Shown here piece after piece: positions 25,171 to 37,906 of a stretch of 64,000 nt of DNA (within the stretch, counting starts at the first letter, position 1; the number at the start of each line of letters is the position of its first letter). Location: positions 4,712,001-4,776,000 of the forward strand of contig NW_025408671.1 of the NCBI RefSeq assembly GCF_020360975.1, given 5' to 3'. The position numbers and the translations under genes are program-made. The notes beneath the pieces are model-generated. The model worked only from the letters and a program-made list of their open reading frames with translations, was not told where the DNA came from and ran no database searches. The stretch is from Hirsutella rhossiliensis (taxonomy: Eukaryota > Ascomycota > Sordariomycetes > Hypocreales > Ophiocordycipitaceae).

Positions 25171-27137
25171 ATGTCGACTTCGGACGGCCCGCTGTATCTC
25201 GGCCTCGACCTCTCGACGCAGCAGCTCAAGGGTACGTGATCCTGCATGCTTGCACGCTCCAAGATCCCAACAGCTCTCCTTCATCCTCTCCCCCTCCCTT
25301 GAAGTTGATTGGCCTCGCCTTGTTCCGTGCGCCCGCTTGCTCACGCGCAAGTATTACCACCTCCCGCGGACCCTCCGCCCCGAATCCAGCCATCGTCGTC
25401 GACTCGGACCTCAAGACGGTCGCCCAGGCAAAAGTCGAATTCGACGACGACTTTGGAGCCCGCTATGGCATCCGCAAGGGCGTCCACGTGCGCGACGCCG
25501 CGGGTGAGGTCGTCGCCCCCGTTGCCATGTGGCTCGAGGCCCTCGACCTCGTCCTCGCCCGCCTGCGAGCCACGGCGCCCTCGCCCGACATGATGGCCCG
25601 CATCCGCGCCATCGGCGGCGCCGGCCAGCAGCACGGCAGCGTCTTCTGGAACACCCGCGCCGAGGCTTGCCTCGCTGCTCTCGATGCCGCCCGGCCCCTC
25701 GTCGACCAACTGCCTGCTGCCCTGGCGCACGAGTGGTCCCCCAACTGGCAGGACCAGAGTACCCAGGCCGAGTGCGATGCCTTTGACGCCGCTCTCGGCG
25801 GGCGGCAGAGCCTGGCCGAAGTGACGGGCAGCGGCGCGCACCACGTGAGTGCCTTGTCGTGCCCCCGATGATCATGTATGACTGACCTCACGGCGCAGAG
25901 GTTCACGGGCCCGCAAATCATGCGCCTGCGCCGCATCCTCCCCGACATGTACGCCAGCACGGCCCGCATCTCCCTCGTCTCCTCGTGGCTCGCCTCGGTC
26001 CTGCGCGGCGCCCTCGCCCCCCTCGATGTCAGCGACGTGTGCGGCATGAACCTGTGGGACATGGCGGCCCAGCGCTACAGCGACGAGCTTCTCGCCCTGG
26101 CCGCCGGCGGCCGCGACGGAGCCGAAGAGCTGCGTGCCAAGCTTGGCGAGCCCATCATGGACGGCGGCGCCTCCCTCGGCGCCCTCTCGCCCTACTTTGT
26201 CGCCCGCTACGGCTTCAGCCGTGAATGCCAGGTCGTGCCCTTTACCGGCGACAACCCGGCCACCATCCTCGCCCTGCCCCTGCGGCCCCTCGACGCCATC
26301 GTCTCGCTCGGCACCTCGACCACCTTTCTCATGAACACACCTACCTACCGGCCCGACGGCTCCTACCACTTCTTCAACCACCCGACCACCGCCGGCCACT
26401 ATATGTTTATGCTCTGCTACAAAAACGGCGGCCTCGCTCGCGAAAAGGTCCGGGACGAGATGCCCCGCGACGACGGCAACACCGAAAATCAGCAGAAACA
26501 GCAACCAGGAAGCGAGTGGGACGCCTTCAACAGGGCCGTCCTGGACACGCCGCCGCTCGACATGGCCGAGCCCGGCGCCAGGGCCAAGATGGGCCTGTAC
26601 TTTTGCCTGCGCGAGACGGTGCCCAACATCCGCGCCGGCACATGGCGCTTCACCTGCAACCCCGATGGCAGCGCCCTCGCCCCCGCCGCCAACCCGTGGC
26701 CGCGCGCCACCGACGCGCGCATCATCACCGAGTCGCAGGCCCTCTCGATGCGCCTACGCGCGCGCAACCTCGTGCACCCCCCACGCGACTCCCTCCCCGC
26801 CCAGCCTCGCCGCATCTACCTCGTCGGCGGCGGGACCCTCAACCCGGCCATTGCGCGCGTCCTCGGCGACGTGCTTGGCGGCGCCGACGGCGTCTACCGC
26901 CTCGACGTCGGCGGCAGCGCGTGCGCCCTAGGCGGCGCCTACAAGGCCCTGTGGGCGTCCGAGCGCGCGCCCGGCCAGACGTTTGACGACCTCGTCGCGG
27001 CGCGCTGGAGCGAGGAGGGCGCTGTCGAGAGGGTTGGCGACGGATTTCGCCCGGACACGTACCGCGCGTACGGCCGGGTGCTGGGCGCGTTTGAGGAGAT
27101 GGAACAGAGGTTGCTGGCCGATGAGAAGAACGCGTAG
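25171..27137 (+). CDS. D-xylulose kinase (FGGY family)
   Basis: Phosphorylates D-xylulose with ATP to D-xylulose 5-phosphate, the entry of pentose catabolism into the pentose phosphate pathway (XKS1/xkiA type). Three exons, 25171-25231, 25390-25844 and 25899-27137, give 584 aa. Intron 1 (158 nt, GTACGT...CAG) falls in the codon after DLSTQQLK; intron 2 (54 nt, GTGAGT...CAG) is in phase 0 after GSGAHH. Family motifs in order: the N-terminal phosphate-binding LGLDLSTQQLK, the substrate-site block GAGQQHGSVFW, FTGPQIMRLR, FTGDNPATI, the ATP-site SLGTSTTFLM, and the C-terminal VGGGTLNPAIARV with DVGGSACALGGAYKA. The length matches fungal xylulokinases. The short first exon is easy to miss in automated calls. 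Confidence 0.96.
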
Positions 27138-27344
27138 CGAGATGCGGCGGATCGTAGACACGCCGATTTTTTTTTTGAATAAGTGTTCTCGGGGGGGGAG
27201 AGGGAGGAAAGGTGGGCAACAGCAGCTTCGGGGGCGTTTTCAGAAAAGGGGGTATCAATGCCATGAGTTTATATGATGCTCTCTATCCATCCATACAATG
27301 CAGAACGAAAACTCCTCGCCCTCCCTCCCTCCAAGGGCATCAGG

Positions 27345-28406
27345 TCACCGGACGTATTTGCCCATGAACCGCCTGTGGAAGTCGGACCGCAACAAATCCT
27401 ATCGGCGATTTGGTCAGCCACCAGCCAACCATGCAAGGGTAATAACGCAGGGAGTGTGAAAGGACCTTTTTTTTGGGGGGGGGGGGGGTTTGCGAGCTCA
27501 CATTGACAAACTCCTTCTTCTTGCCCTTGTCCTCGGTGCCGCGCGCCTGGTTCTTGAAGACGACGTCGTCGTCCCAGCGGCGCTTCATGGAAAAGTCCTG
27601 CTTGTTGAGCAGCGGGTTGCCGAGGGCAATGTCGCGCTCGCGGGCCTCCTGCTCTTCTTGGGCGCGAACTGCTTCCTGCAAGGGGCCCTGTCAGCGCGTG
27701 CTCTCTCTCTCTCACACACACTCTTTGTCGTTGCTGTTTTGGTCCGCATCTCCGAGGGGTGGGGGAGGAGAAAGGGAGAGACGGAATCGCCCGGCAGAGA
27801 GTTGCGCCTACCTCTTGCTTCTTCTTCTCCTCCCGCTCCCGCCGCACCCGCTCCAGTTCCCGCTGCAGCTCGGCATCCTCGTCATCCTCGTCGCTATCCT
27901 CATCACTATCCTCATCATCCTCATCCGCATCGCTCTCGTCATCCGCATCCAGCTCTCTCGACTCTTCCAATATGCGACGCCGCTTCGCCTCCGGATCCCC
28001 GTCGCCGTCCCGACCCTCGGGCAGCGGCCTCTTGGATCCATGGGGCGCCATGCCGGCCACGTCGCCATCCGAGTCCCGGCCATCGTCATTGCCCACGGCG
28101 GCGTCGAGCAGCGCGCCGCTGCCGCCGTTCTTCTTGGCAAAGTGGGCGGCCTCGGCGGCGAGGAGCTCGGCGGCGAGGTCGCGCTCCGGCTGGTCGCCGG
28201 CGTCGCCGCCCTGGCCCGGCTTGCGGTACTTGAGCTGTTTGTGCGCGGGGAGGAGTCGCTGGTGGTAGGCTGGGCCGCGGAGGGCGTCTTTGCCTCGGGC
28301 CTACAAATGCGTTCCGTGTCAGTACGTAAGGCTGACGGGGGCAGGCAAGGGCGCGGCGGCTGGGGTTGCTCACGGGATCAAACGTAGGTCTGTGGGCGGT
28401 CGTCAT
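27345..28406 (-). CDS. cwc15: Pre-mRNA-splicing factor Cwc15/Cwf15
   Basis: Component of the Prp19/CDC5 complex of the spliceosome, in the nucleus. Four exons, 28406-28374, 28300-27812, 27675-27502 and 27398-27345, all joined in phase 0, give 249 aa. The 33-nt first exon encodes MTTAHRPTFDP, the family start; the second begins ARGKDALRGPAYHQ. A long Asp/Glu/Ser tract in the middle (coded at about 27,870-27,960) and a charged coiled-coil segment follow, as usual for Cwf15. The C-terminus contains NPLLNKQDFSMKRRWDDDVVFKNQAR and ends DFHRRFMGKYVR, the most conserved part of the family. Introns are 73, 136 and 103 nt. The gene ends 207 bases from the convergent xylulokinase. Confidence 0.95.
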
Positions 28407-29116
28407 CTCGGCGCTGTCGTGAGAGGAGGCGTCGGGACTGAGGGTGGCCGGCGATGCTTGGCCTGGATCTCTCAAGATTGAAATCCAGAGTGTTGGCGAA
28501 GGCGTGCCTCAACCAAGTTAAGTTAATGGCCTTAATCCGAGGCATCGTGCTTAGTCATCACCTGGATGCACGGAGCACCGAGCCTACCCTATACCTTGCA
28601 TGCAACACCAGTCAACCCCTTTCACGTTGCGGAATCATCATGTTGAAGACTGACGTCTGCTCCATAACTGTTTCTAAAGCCGCATATGGTACTTCAGTTT
28701 GCAAACGAATCATTTAACTCCCCAATCATTCCCCGCCGCCAACCGCCCTCCCGCTAGTCCATGCTTCACAAGTTTCATAATTTGTGTTGTCTTCATAACA
28801 CGCATCTACATGGCATCATCTAGGAGGCCTCATGTTTTCCGTAACTACATTACTGAACACTTGCGATATCCAGTTTCCCCATCAACGCTCCCCCTCTTTC
28901 CCGCGCACGGCATCTCCTCCGGCGCCCTTCCTAGATTGGCGGCTCGCCCTCAAGTCTAACCCTGCGCAGACGCCGCTGCAGAAAGCAAAAGTAAAGTCTC
29001 CGAGTCCCCGATGCTTCTGCATGCCCACTTTCCCCCATCGTTACCTTTCGTGACTCTCGCGCATCATGTTCAAAATGGCTGCGCTCTGGAAATTCGACCC
29101 GCCGAGTGCCCCGCCC
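28407..29116. other. Intergenic region between cwc15 and pik1
   Basis: 710 bases holding the cwc15 promoter (left) and the pik1 3' UTR (right). It is more AT-rich than its neighbours. No gene or clear site seen. Confidence 0.5.
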
Positions 29117-32100
29117 CTAGTATATGCCTTGCGTTCGATATTGGAAGGTGTCGTAGCTGAAGAAGCGCGTAAGTCGGACGGATAGCCGTGGCGGTGCCGA
29201 AAGGGCCCGAGATGGAGGGACTTACAGTCGCGTGTAGTAGCTTCCATACGACTTCGCAACGAGATCCGTCTCGACGAACTGCTCCGCCTCCACGGCACTG
29301 AGATGCAGCTGGAATCGTTGCCGTAGAGTACTCGTGGCGTGCGACACGCCCACCGAGAAGCAGGGCATCTTGGAGTCGCGACCCATCATCGCAACCAGGT
29401 CGATGATGTTGTCTGCGGACCGGCGAAGGGCTGCTCGCTTGGTCAGATCGTCACTTGCATCTGCGCACCGGATCTTCAAACTCACCTTGAAACGCTTGCT
29501 TGCACAATTTCTTGTAGTCGTCAAAGTCGACAGACCCTATGCCACCCAGCACGTCCACATACTCCTGCGTCAGCTTAAAGGGGGCCGCCTCGAACCCGAC
29601 CGAGCCGGGGGAGTTGGATAGCATGAAGCCAAAATCTATATGGATGATGTGGCCTTCGCTATCGATGAGGACGTTTCCATTGTGGCGGTCCTTGAGCTGC
29701 AGGATGTACGACAAGATGCTATACGCCGCCAGCGAACGCTTAAAGGCATCCACGCCGGCCCTGTACGGCTTGCTGTCCGGCTGGCCAAAGGCCTTGAGGA
29801 AATGGTCCCTGAGCGTGGCGATGCGTTGCCGCGGGTTCTGGCCAGATTCGACCGAGGCCAGCGTCAGGCTCCGCTTCAGCGAGTGCAGCGAGACGCCATT
29901 GGTGATGGTCTCGATGAGCCCCGACGACTCTCCCGTCACAAGGATGCGCATCAGCTTGACCCACACATTGACGCCGGCATCGACCCAGATCCTGTGAAAG
30001 ACGCTGATGAGCTGGCAGGCAAACGCCTCCTGCCGCAAGTCTGCGCCCGTCTTCACAATCACGCTGACCAAGTCCCAGTTCTTCATCCAGCCGTAGGGGG
30101 AAGACTTGCGGATGCGCTCCTTCTTCGCCTCCCAGGCTTCTCCGAAGACGGCTGCGCTGGGGTCATCGCGGTCGCCCCGGCGCTGGACGCCGCCCGTCTT
30201 GATGTCGTTTTCCATGCGCTCCCTGCCCGCGCTGGCGTTGAGGGCCGTGTCCAGCGGCCCGTCATCGTCGAGATCAGGGCCGTCCAGAGCGTCGCCGGCG
30301 GCGTTGGCATTTGTCTTGGCTATTATGGTGTCGAATGTGGGGCCATGCTCGTCCATCTCGAAGTTCTGCTCCTCCAGACTCTGCATGCTCGCAATGATCT
30401 TGGCTCGGATGGCAGCCACCTCGTGCCTTGGCCGCTTGCCACTCGTGGCCTCGAGCTGCGCGAGCATCTGCGACGCCGTCCTCATGTGAGTGGCCAGAGC
30501 CGAAAAGTCAGGCTGATCGGGGGCTGCGGTTCGAGGCAGCGTCAGGGTCATCTTGCGCCGCGAACCGGGGCTGTTGGACCTCGACGTCGAGGCGCCCGAA
30601 GTGCGCGGCGTTACTGCGTCCAGCGTCGTCGTCGACGTGGTCGCCCCGCTGGACAGGCGCAGGTTTGTGTGCGGCTGGGCCTGTCTGGCGTTGTATCTGG
30701 CGGGCGCCTCGTCGTCGGTCCTCAGGAGAGGCGAGCTTCCCAGGTCGCCCGAAACTGGCTCAAATACGCTGTCGATAACAGGCTCAGGACTGCGCACTGT
30801 CGCCTGCGTGATCTTGGGCATCTCCGAAGACAAATCAAAGAGTCGCCGAGAGCTCTCGTTTTCGTCCAACACCGTGGCGAGGAGTCGGCGGTTGTCGGCA
30901 GTGTCGGGGTCGAAGGTGAAGTCATCTCGGAGTACCTCGACCATCATGAGATAGGGCACCTTTTCGGCGCTGTTGAGGACTGTAGCCTCGGCTGGGTTCA
31001 GGCGCACGATTCTGTGGTGCCGACTCTTTCCGGGCGATCCGTTGAACAGCGTCGGCGGGCAGATGACGGGGATGTCGACCTCGGCGGGCAGGTCTCGTGC
31101 GACGAGGGCGAGTTCGGCACGGAGCGCGCTCATCCTTGCGGGCTTGGGCACAATGATGAGACGGTTTGAGATGCCCTCGAGGGCCGTCAAGAACTGCGTT
31201 TGCGACCGAAAGTAGTGGGACCTCAGAAGCCTCGTCTTCTGCAAGTGCGGCAGGTCGTTCAGTTTCCGGATTGCCTTGGAGTGGTGCGAATGCCGTCTTA
31301 AGATGCCATCGGAAGGCCCCGACGAGATGCCCGCCGAGACCGGCGTGGCTGGTCTCGTGGTCGGCTTGGGCGACGGCAAGGGAAGAGAGGCGGAACTCGC
31401 CCTGGCCTCCAGCGACCTGAGCTCCAGCGCAGATGGCCGCCTCGTCCCCGTCGGCGTCTTGGACCGCAGAGACGGAGACGGAGGAGTCTGGGAGAGGGCG
31501 CGCGGGGCGTGAGGGCGCGCGTCGGCCGCACTGGTCTTCCGGGTGTCTTTGGCGCGCCTGGACCTCGACGTGGTGGCGGAGACGGTCTGCGCCCTGGTGG
31601 GCTTGGGACTGAAGTTGGAATCGGCGGCCATGTCAGTAATGGGCTGAGGCTTGCGCGCCTGGGCGACAGCGAGGGGGCCAGCCCAGCGGGGAATCATGGG
31701 CAAGGCGACGCTGGCGAGCACGAAGCTGGAGAGGACGGTGACAGGCAAGACATTCTCCTTGATCCTGCCATGGCGCGCGGTGTCTGCCAGGCCAAAGACG
31801 ATGTGCTGGACCTTGTTGTATACGCGTCGACATGTCTGGAAGGCGCCGGACTGGGGATTGGACGAGAGGTCGTGTAGGTACGTCTGGAAGAGCCAGAAGG
31901 TCTAGATGGGAAGCTCAGTGTCAGTTGGCGGGCGGGTATGGGACGGCGTGGCGAGCACACGCACCAGAAGCGCGGCCGTGACCGACTCCTCGCAGAGATC
32001 GAGCAGAAACTCCTCGAGGGCCATGGACTCGTTGTCGATGCTGATTATGAGATGACATAGCTGCGGCAGGAAGAACTCGATGTCCTCGTAGGGGAACTGG

Positions 32101-32289
32101 CGCAGCTTGTTGCACAGGACATAGTGAATGCCAACGTGGTCGGCGTAGCGGCTACCCGAGTGATGCATTAGCACGTGGGGGACAGCGGAGAGGGGGAGGC
32201 GGAGCTCACGAGAGGTACGAGACAGAGAGGAAGGGGTTCGAATTGAAGACGTCGGACTCAAGGAACCTCTGCAGTAGGTCCCACGACAT
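29117..32289 (-). CDS. pik1: Phosphatidylinositol 4-kinase Pik1 (PI4K type III beta)
   Basis: Makes PI4P at the Golgi from phosphatidylinositol and ATP, controlling secretion. Five exons, 32289-32210, 32151-31965, 31901-29486, 29430-29226 and 29156-29117, give 975 aa; all joins keep phase and have GT...AG ends (introns 58, 63, 55 and 69 nt). The N-terminus begins MSWDLLQRFLESDVF. The lipid-kinase unique region follows (RYADHVGIHYVLCNKLRQ, FFLPQLCHLIIS). A long Ser/Pro/Arg-rich linker separates it from the kinase domain: SPYGWMKNWDLVSVIVKTGADLRQE, the catalytic loop LKDRHNGNVLID (about residues 825-836) and the metal-binding HIDFG with Asp at about 845. The C-terminus GSYYTRLYDTFQYRTQGIY is typical and depends on the 40-nt last exon. 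For exon 4 a GAG acceptor three bases upstream would also keep frame; CAG is preferred. Confidence 0.96.
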
Positions 32290-33480
32290 TGGGGGGGTTA
32301 CGCGGGGGAGCTGGCGACGACGAGGCTCATGAGCTGGGGCTGGGGCGGCGCAACAGGGGACGTAGCAACAAGCGATTGACGGCGCGTGCGCATGGCGGAG
32401 CGGGGGGGGCTTGGCTGCTGGGTTGAGGGCGCGAGCAGAGGCGGCTGTCGAGTCGCGGCGCCTCCCGGTCGTGGGTGCGAGATGCTGATGGCGAGAGAGG
32501 GTGGCGGAGATGAAGGTGGAAGTGGGAGACGGCGCAGAGTAACCGGGGGGGTTAATTGAGATTGACCTGAGGAGACCCGCCGACGCCCCAAATGATCAAG
32601 CAAGGCCTGCCCTCTAATTAGTGCCTCTTTTCCAGTGGATGGTGCCTCTGTGGTGGCAGCGGTCCAGTGGCCGGCAAAGAGGGGCCAAGACACGCTGATC
32701 AACCGCTGCGACAGAGTTGCAGCACAGCAAAAATGCCACCGCCGAGGGCCGTTTTTTGAAGTGGCCAGGCTGTCAACAAGAAGAATGGAGTGCTCCAGAG
32801 GCGAAGAGGAAAACAACGGGAAGAAGCACGAAATGGTAAAGTAAGAAAAAGAAGAGATTAAGCCACTTGAACTGATGGGCCAAAGTCAAGAGAGATATAA
32901 TTAAAGCCGAGGTACTATACCTCTTCCTACAGCCTAGAGGCGCTCGGCAGCAGGGCGCTACAGCGCCTGGTGGCATACCATCTGGGTCAACAGATGGACG
33001 CCGCCGCAGGTCTCACAAAGCCAGGCAAAGCACGAGGCGGAAAAGAAGCAATCCTTGGCCGGCAAGAACACGCAAAATGGTCTTTCTCACTAGGCAACTG
33101 ACGTCGTACAACACACCGCGTGCCGTGCGACGCGACATCATGTCAGCACCCGAGACAGCCAGCCCTGGTCCCGAACCCACACCGCGCGCATACACGGGCA
33201 TCAGCAACCCGGTCCTGTCCCTGAGCAGCAAGGTTTCACTTCAGAAGGGCCTGCGGAGCCACCAGACGCCGCGCATTCGCGCCCGTCCGTCACAATCCGC
33301 CGTGTCTGAAATGCCCCGCGTGGCGCGACATGGTTTGCCGTCCAAGGGCGCCGCTCCGTTCTTGCTCCAAAACGCCGGTGATGCATGCTAGCCCTTTTAG
33401 AACGCCCGTCATTGTCGTCGTGTCCTTCATGACGCGTGCCGGGCCCACGGGAGGATCCTCAGAGTTTCCACGCTGCCGCC
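32290..33480. other. Intergenic region upstream of pik1
   Basis: 1.2 kb between pik1 and the NC2-alpha gene, both on the minus strand. It should hold the pik1 promoter and leader and the NC2-alpha 3' UTR. No gene seen. Confidence 0.5.
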
Positions 33481-34443
33481 TCACGCCGCCTTCTTCCTTC
33501 GACCGGCTCCGCGGCCTCTCTTTTTGGGCTCGGGCTCTTCCTCTTCGCTTTCGCTCTCTGCCTTGGCCTTGGCTCGGGATCCTTCCTTTTCGTTCTCCAC
33601 GCGGCTGACAATGTCTCGGAGAAAATCCCACTGATCATCCGTCTCGACCACCTGCTTAAGCATCGGAGCCGTGACTCTTTTGGAACCCTTGTCCTTGGCC
33701 ACCTCGGCGCTCTTGGACACCAGCTGCACCATGAACAGCTCGAGCGCCTTGCCGACGGCGATGGGCGTCTGCTGGGCGACCTTGCCCACCTCCTCGTCGG
33801 CCTGCATGATTCGCTTTATTCTGGCCGTGGGGAACTTTGTCCTGACGGGCGACGGCTCAATGGCGGGCGGGGGCGGCCCGGCAGCTGCTCTTCGCGGGGG
33901 CATCTCGAGCGGCGGCGGCGGCTGCGCGGAAGCCGAGGGGGACGTCGGGACCGGCTGTCGGAGGTAGTACTGCGGCAGCTGGACGCCGAGATGCTGCTGC
34001 TGAACCTGGCCGGGAAATGCCTGCGCTTGAAAGTAGGCGGGCTGGGGATGGTGGAGCAGAGCCGGGGGCTGCTGGCCGTAGGGCACCGCCTGGGACGGCG
34101 ATACGTTCTGCTGTGGGCTCGGAGGGAGGTAATGCTGCTGGGCCGAGGGCGAGTAGCCGGGATAGCCGGGGTCGGCGACGTCGTGAGGACCGGCCGTGGC
34201 GACGGGAGGCGGGTAGGAGGACGAGGAAGAAGAAGCGTGGCGGGGCGAGTGGCTGAAGTCGATTGGGGGGTTTTGAGCAGAAGGGGAAGCAGAGGCAGGA
34301 GGAGGAGGCGGCTGAGGATGAGGATGAGGAGTTAGATGGAGCTGAGACGCGTTCTGGGTGGGCCCGGCTGGGTAGAGAGAAGACAGGTCGGGCGACTTTG
34401 GGGCGTAATTTGACGTGGAATTATGATTGTCATCTGCCGACAT
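33481..34443 (-). CDS. NC2-alpha (DRAP1/Bur6-like) histone-fold transcription regulator
   Basis: Alpha subunit of negative cofactor 2, which with NC2-beta binds TBP on promoters and regulates RNA polymerase II initiation. Intronless, 320 aa from ATG 34443 (MSADDNHN). An upstream extension of the open frame is not expected in the protein. The first 200 residues are Pro/Gln/Ser-rich and probably disordered. The histone fold at about 203-282 starts [20 protein letters not shown], followed by [17 protein letters not shown] and [20 protein letters not shown]. This matches NC2-alpha/DRAP1 better than NF-YC or the CHRAC/Pol-epsilon subunits, though these are close relatives. The C-terminus is acidic and then strongly basic ([12 protein letters not shown]). 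The long Pro/Gln N-terminus is larger than in yeast or animal homologues. Confidence 0.87.
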   Translation of the reverse strand: MSADDNHNSTSNYAPKSPDLSSLYPAGPTQNASQLHLTPHPHPQPPPPPASASPSAQNPPIDFSHSPRHASSSSSSYPPPVATAGPHDVADPGYPGYSPSAQQHYLPPSPQQNVSPSQAVPYGQQPPALLHHPQPAYFQAQAFPGQVQQQHLGVQLPQYYLRQPVPTSPSASAQPPPPLEMPPRRAAAGPPPPAIEPSPVRTKFPTARIKRIMQADEEVGKVAQQTPIAVGKALELFMVQLVSKSAEVAKDKGSKRVTAPMLKQVVETDDQWDFLRDIVSRVENEKEGSRAKAKAESESEEEEPEPKKRGRGAGRRKKAA

Positions 34444-36450
34444 TTTGCACCTCCCCAGCTCTGGCGGGGCGCCGCCACCTCCTGGTTGGTGGGAGCGTTC
34501 GTTGGTTGTGCCGACGGATGTCGCAGCCGGGTTAGTCAGCCGGCAGCTGTTCCCCTTGGCGAGCCGACGGCAAACAAACACAACGGGCTTGCTCTGCTTC
34601 GGACAGGGCAAGCCAGAGGCCTCTAGATGGACCCAGGAGGGATCGATCGACCGTGTTGGACGTTGCGCGCCGGCGTGTGGTGCGGCGATGGTTTCCTGTC
34701 CCTTTCCGGCCCGTGTCCTTGACCAGGCGGACAAGTCTCCTTGGGAAGAGCGAACAAAACTACCCGCTGTAGATATCAGGACAAGGTGAACTGCAGGTTC
34801 CATTCAACGCTAGGCGAACTAGCTATCGAAAAGAGCTCTTGGCCTTCACCCGCCCCTGAACGCTGACACGCGAGGTGGGAGCTTGCCCAAGGGAGGCCGG
34901 CGACCCCGCGACCCCGGTTCCCGCGGGCGTCCACCAGCAGCCGGCTTTTGGTTCTGCGAGGGCTTCTAGCTGGCCGGGTGGTGGGCAGCCAAGAGAGGAG
35001 ATGTCTGGCAAGGCGAGAAGCACGAAGAATAAAGACGGAAAAGAACCAAGTCAAGGGAAACAAGAAAGGAATGGCACAAGGGAATGGGGGAAAAGAAAGC
35101 AAGACAATAAGGACGCAGCAGGGAAGACGAAGAAGAAGCGGACAGCGCGAGCCTTTGAATAACGTGTGATTAACAGACGGTGAAATAGAAAGCGCAAAGG
35201 TGTAAATGCAGAGCCAGCAACGTGGGTGTGACGCGTTGCGTGCAAGTGGTGGAGGCGGACAGGGGGGAGGCCCTTTTTTTTGCTTGTCTCGCGCCGTCCC
35301 TTCTAATTTTTTTTAAGCAAGAGGCGGGGGAGGGACGGCGATGGGAGGTGCCTTATGAAAGGTCCGGTTCAGAGGGAATGCCCGACCGTTTATATGCGCG
35401 CCGCGGGGCTGCTGCAACGCCCGAAACGGGACCTCATGGGGTGGCGGCAGCGAGGCGCTGTGCTGCCGAATCAGGCATGGCCTGGCTGCCTGGGCGCTCT
35501 TGCGTACTGTCTACACTCGGTCTGGCAGCACTTAGGGCTGTAAATATTAAGTAGACGGTACTTTGATGACTCGGTGTGGCCCCAGGGCTTGCTCTCCCCG
35601 ACTCGATGGTGAGGCTCAACAAGATCGTCGTGACGGCTCGTACAACGCAATGGTTTACAGGAACATTCAGCCACAGCAGGGCTTCTTTGAGACTGTGGAC
35701 TCCGCCTTTCTACTGTCTGTGCTCTGTATTGTACTGTACGTGATGCCATGTGCTCCCCTGGCACCTCGCCTTACCTCAACACCATTACGTAATACGCTTC
35801 CTGGCAAGCCCAATTTCGGATGCTAGTGGATATCTACCCTTTTAGGTAAGGCCTAACTTCCTGCAATACGTACTTGTATGCACGCTTTTGCCCTCTTTCA
35901 GTACCTTTTGATATCTGCATGCGCGCCAATTCGTCCTCTTCTCTTCATATTTTCCCTCTCGTCACACACCTCTCGAGCACCAACAATCCAACAAAGGATT
36001 GCTCGTCAACCACACCGGCGCCTTGTCCTCACCACATCATTGTCCTCGCCGGAAGTTCGTGAAAAGCCCTTGCTTCGCCTCCAGACGACGGCTACTGTGT
36101 GCATTCTCTCGCGTCACCTTGGCCCATCAGTCGCCGGATCCTGCCCGAAGACCTCCGGCTCATTCCAGTCAGGCCCGTCTCGTGATGCGACTCCGCGAAT
36201 CCCTGGCGCTTCCTGATTTCCCGCAATCTTTGTGGGAAATCCACCTACTGCCGCGCTCGAGCTGCCACGATGGCACCAGGGCGCGGATCTCTTTGCGAGG
36301 CGAGTAGCTTTTGAATCACTCTACGCGCAGCACTCTTCGCACCACCAAGCTCGCTCAGTGATGAAACAAGCAAGAGCTCATATCTATGAGGCCGGCCTCG
36401 GTGACGACGGAACCGCGCCAGCAAATGGTCCCGGTTCTCGACCCACCACC
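34444..36450. other. Gene-free interval (2 kb)
   Basis: This lies upstream of NC2-alpha and downstream of the hydrolase, both on the minus strand. It should contain the NC2-alpha promoter. The short frames on both strands show no recognisable domain. Confidence 0.5.
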
Positions 36451-37906
36451 TTACCTGGCCAGTCCATGACTGTCTACTTGATCTAATCTGAGAGCCGCCG
36501 CACTGCCCCCGTCCTTGCCGGCCATCTTGGTGTCACTCAGCTTGCTGATCTGTCCCACAATCCACCTCAGCCCCTGCAGTCTTCGGTCCGCCGTGCTCGA
36601 CAAAAACAATGATGCCACGGGCCACGCGTGAACCCCACCGTCGAATCGCAACGCCTTCGTCTCGATACCACTTCGCACGCGACGGTTGATAAAGTCTCCG
36701 ATGTCGGGGGCAAACACCTCTTGCTCGCCAAACACGACCACGTAGCCCCGTTCTGGACTCGCCGCCCTCCAAAGTTTCTCGTCGACGCACGATCCGGGCG
36801 ATGCCGGCTGCTGGTTGAGCATGGCTGCACCGGCATACTCGTGCGCATACTTCCACAGGGTTTGTCGGTTCAGGTAGTCTACCATGGACGGGTAGTGGAG
36901 ATGGGACTTGAGCTTCACCCACGGTGATATTAGTGCAGCCGTACGAGGCACGGCGAGAGCCAGCGGTGACGGTTCAGAGACCGTGCTAACCCCCTTTTGC
37001 TGCAGGGTCTGGGTCTCACTCCCCAATTGTAGCAGGAGACTGAGGATCAAGGTGCCTCCGGCCGAGTCCCCAGCAACACAGACCCGGGAGGCATCCTTGG
37101 CCACCTCCAAGACATGCCTGTAGCCTTGTAACGTCTCCAGCATCTGCGTCGGATAACCCGCGTCTGGAACCAAGGTGTAGTCGAGCGCAAACACGGCTGG
37201 GTTCTGGAATCCGGCATCTACCAGCAACGAGTGCCAGGCCAGAAGGAACTCGAGGTAGAAGTAGCAAGAACCCAGGGCAAAGCCGCCGCCTACTTGCGAG
37301 TCAGCGACGTGGAGCGCCGTCACGACGGCATCACTTTACCGTGAACGTAGTAGACGACCAAGTCCGGGGGCTGGTCTGGCTTGTGTCTAATCCACAAGCC
37401 CTTGGCAGCCGTGTCGCCCTGTTCCCTCTTAGTCATGCCCAATAGAGCGACGGGCATGGTGAGATACCTCTCGGCTTCTGTGCTCGTGCCAGTGCACGGG
37501 GCAGTCAAGATAGCCATGCCTCAGCATGCGCCACCGCAGAAATGGCAGCGCGACGCCCTTGGAGAAGAAGACCCTGTTGACGCTGGTCGGGATGGCCCGG
37601 AAGGCATAGCGCACGCACCGCACGACAACGTCTTCAAATACGGTGGACTCGTGCGGCAGCGATGCAGTGGGCGACATGGGCCTCGCCAGCCGGTCGCGCA
37701 CGAGTTGAAAGGGCAGCTGCAGCACTGCGGCACGGTGAGCCCGGGGTGCTCTCGCAGCCGGGAAACGGGGCATCCGCACCGAGGAACGGCAAAGCCTGGA
37801 GGGCCACCAGGCACGTGCGGACGAGACCGACGTGCCATATCAGCTGAGGGGCCAGGAAGATGCAGAAGACGAGACAGTCGACGAGCGAGACGGGGCCGAG
37901 GATCAT
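36451..37906 (-). CDS. Alpha/beta hydrolase fold-3 (HSL-like) with N-terminal membrane segment
   Basis: Probable esterase of the hormone-sensitive-lipase family. Four exons, 37906-37780, 37724-37468, 37418-37340 and 37289-36451, with introns of 55, 49 and 50 nt, give 433 aa; all joins keep the frame. An N-terminal hydrophobic segment (SLVDCLVFCIFLAPQLIW) suggests membrane anchoring. Catalytic features are complete: oxyanion motif HGGGF at 154-158, formed across the last intron; nucleophile Ser about 230 in GDSAGG; Asp about 350 in FAPDIGD; His about 375 in GGVHAWP. The layout matches a fungal family of membrane-linked esterases that includes steryl-acetyl hydrolase-like proteins; the substrate is not known. 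The final codons contain a GTAAGG sequence at the stop, so one more 3' exon is possible. It is the last intact gene before the transposon block. Confidence 0.86.
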
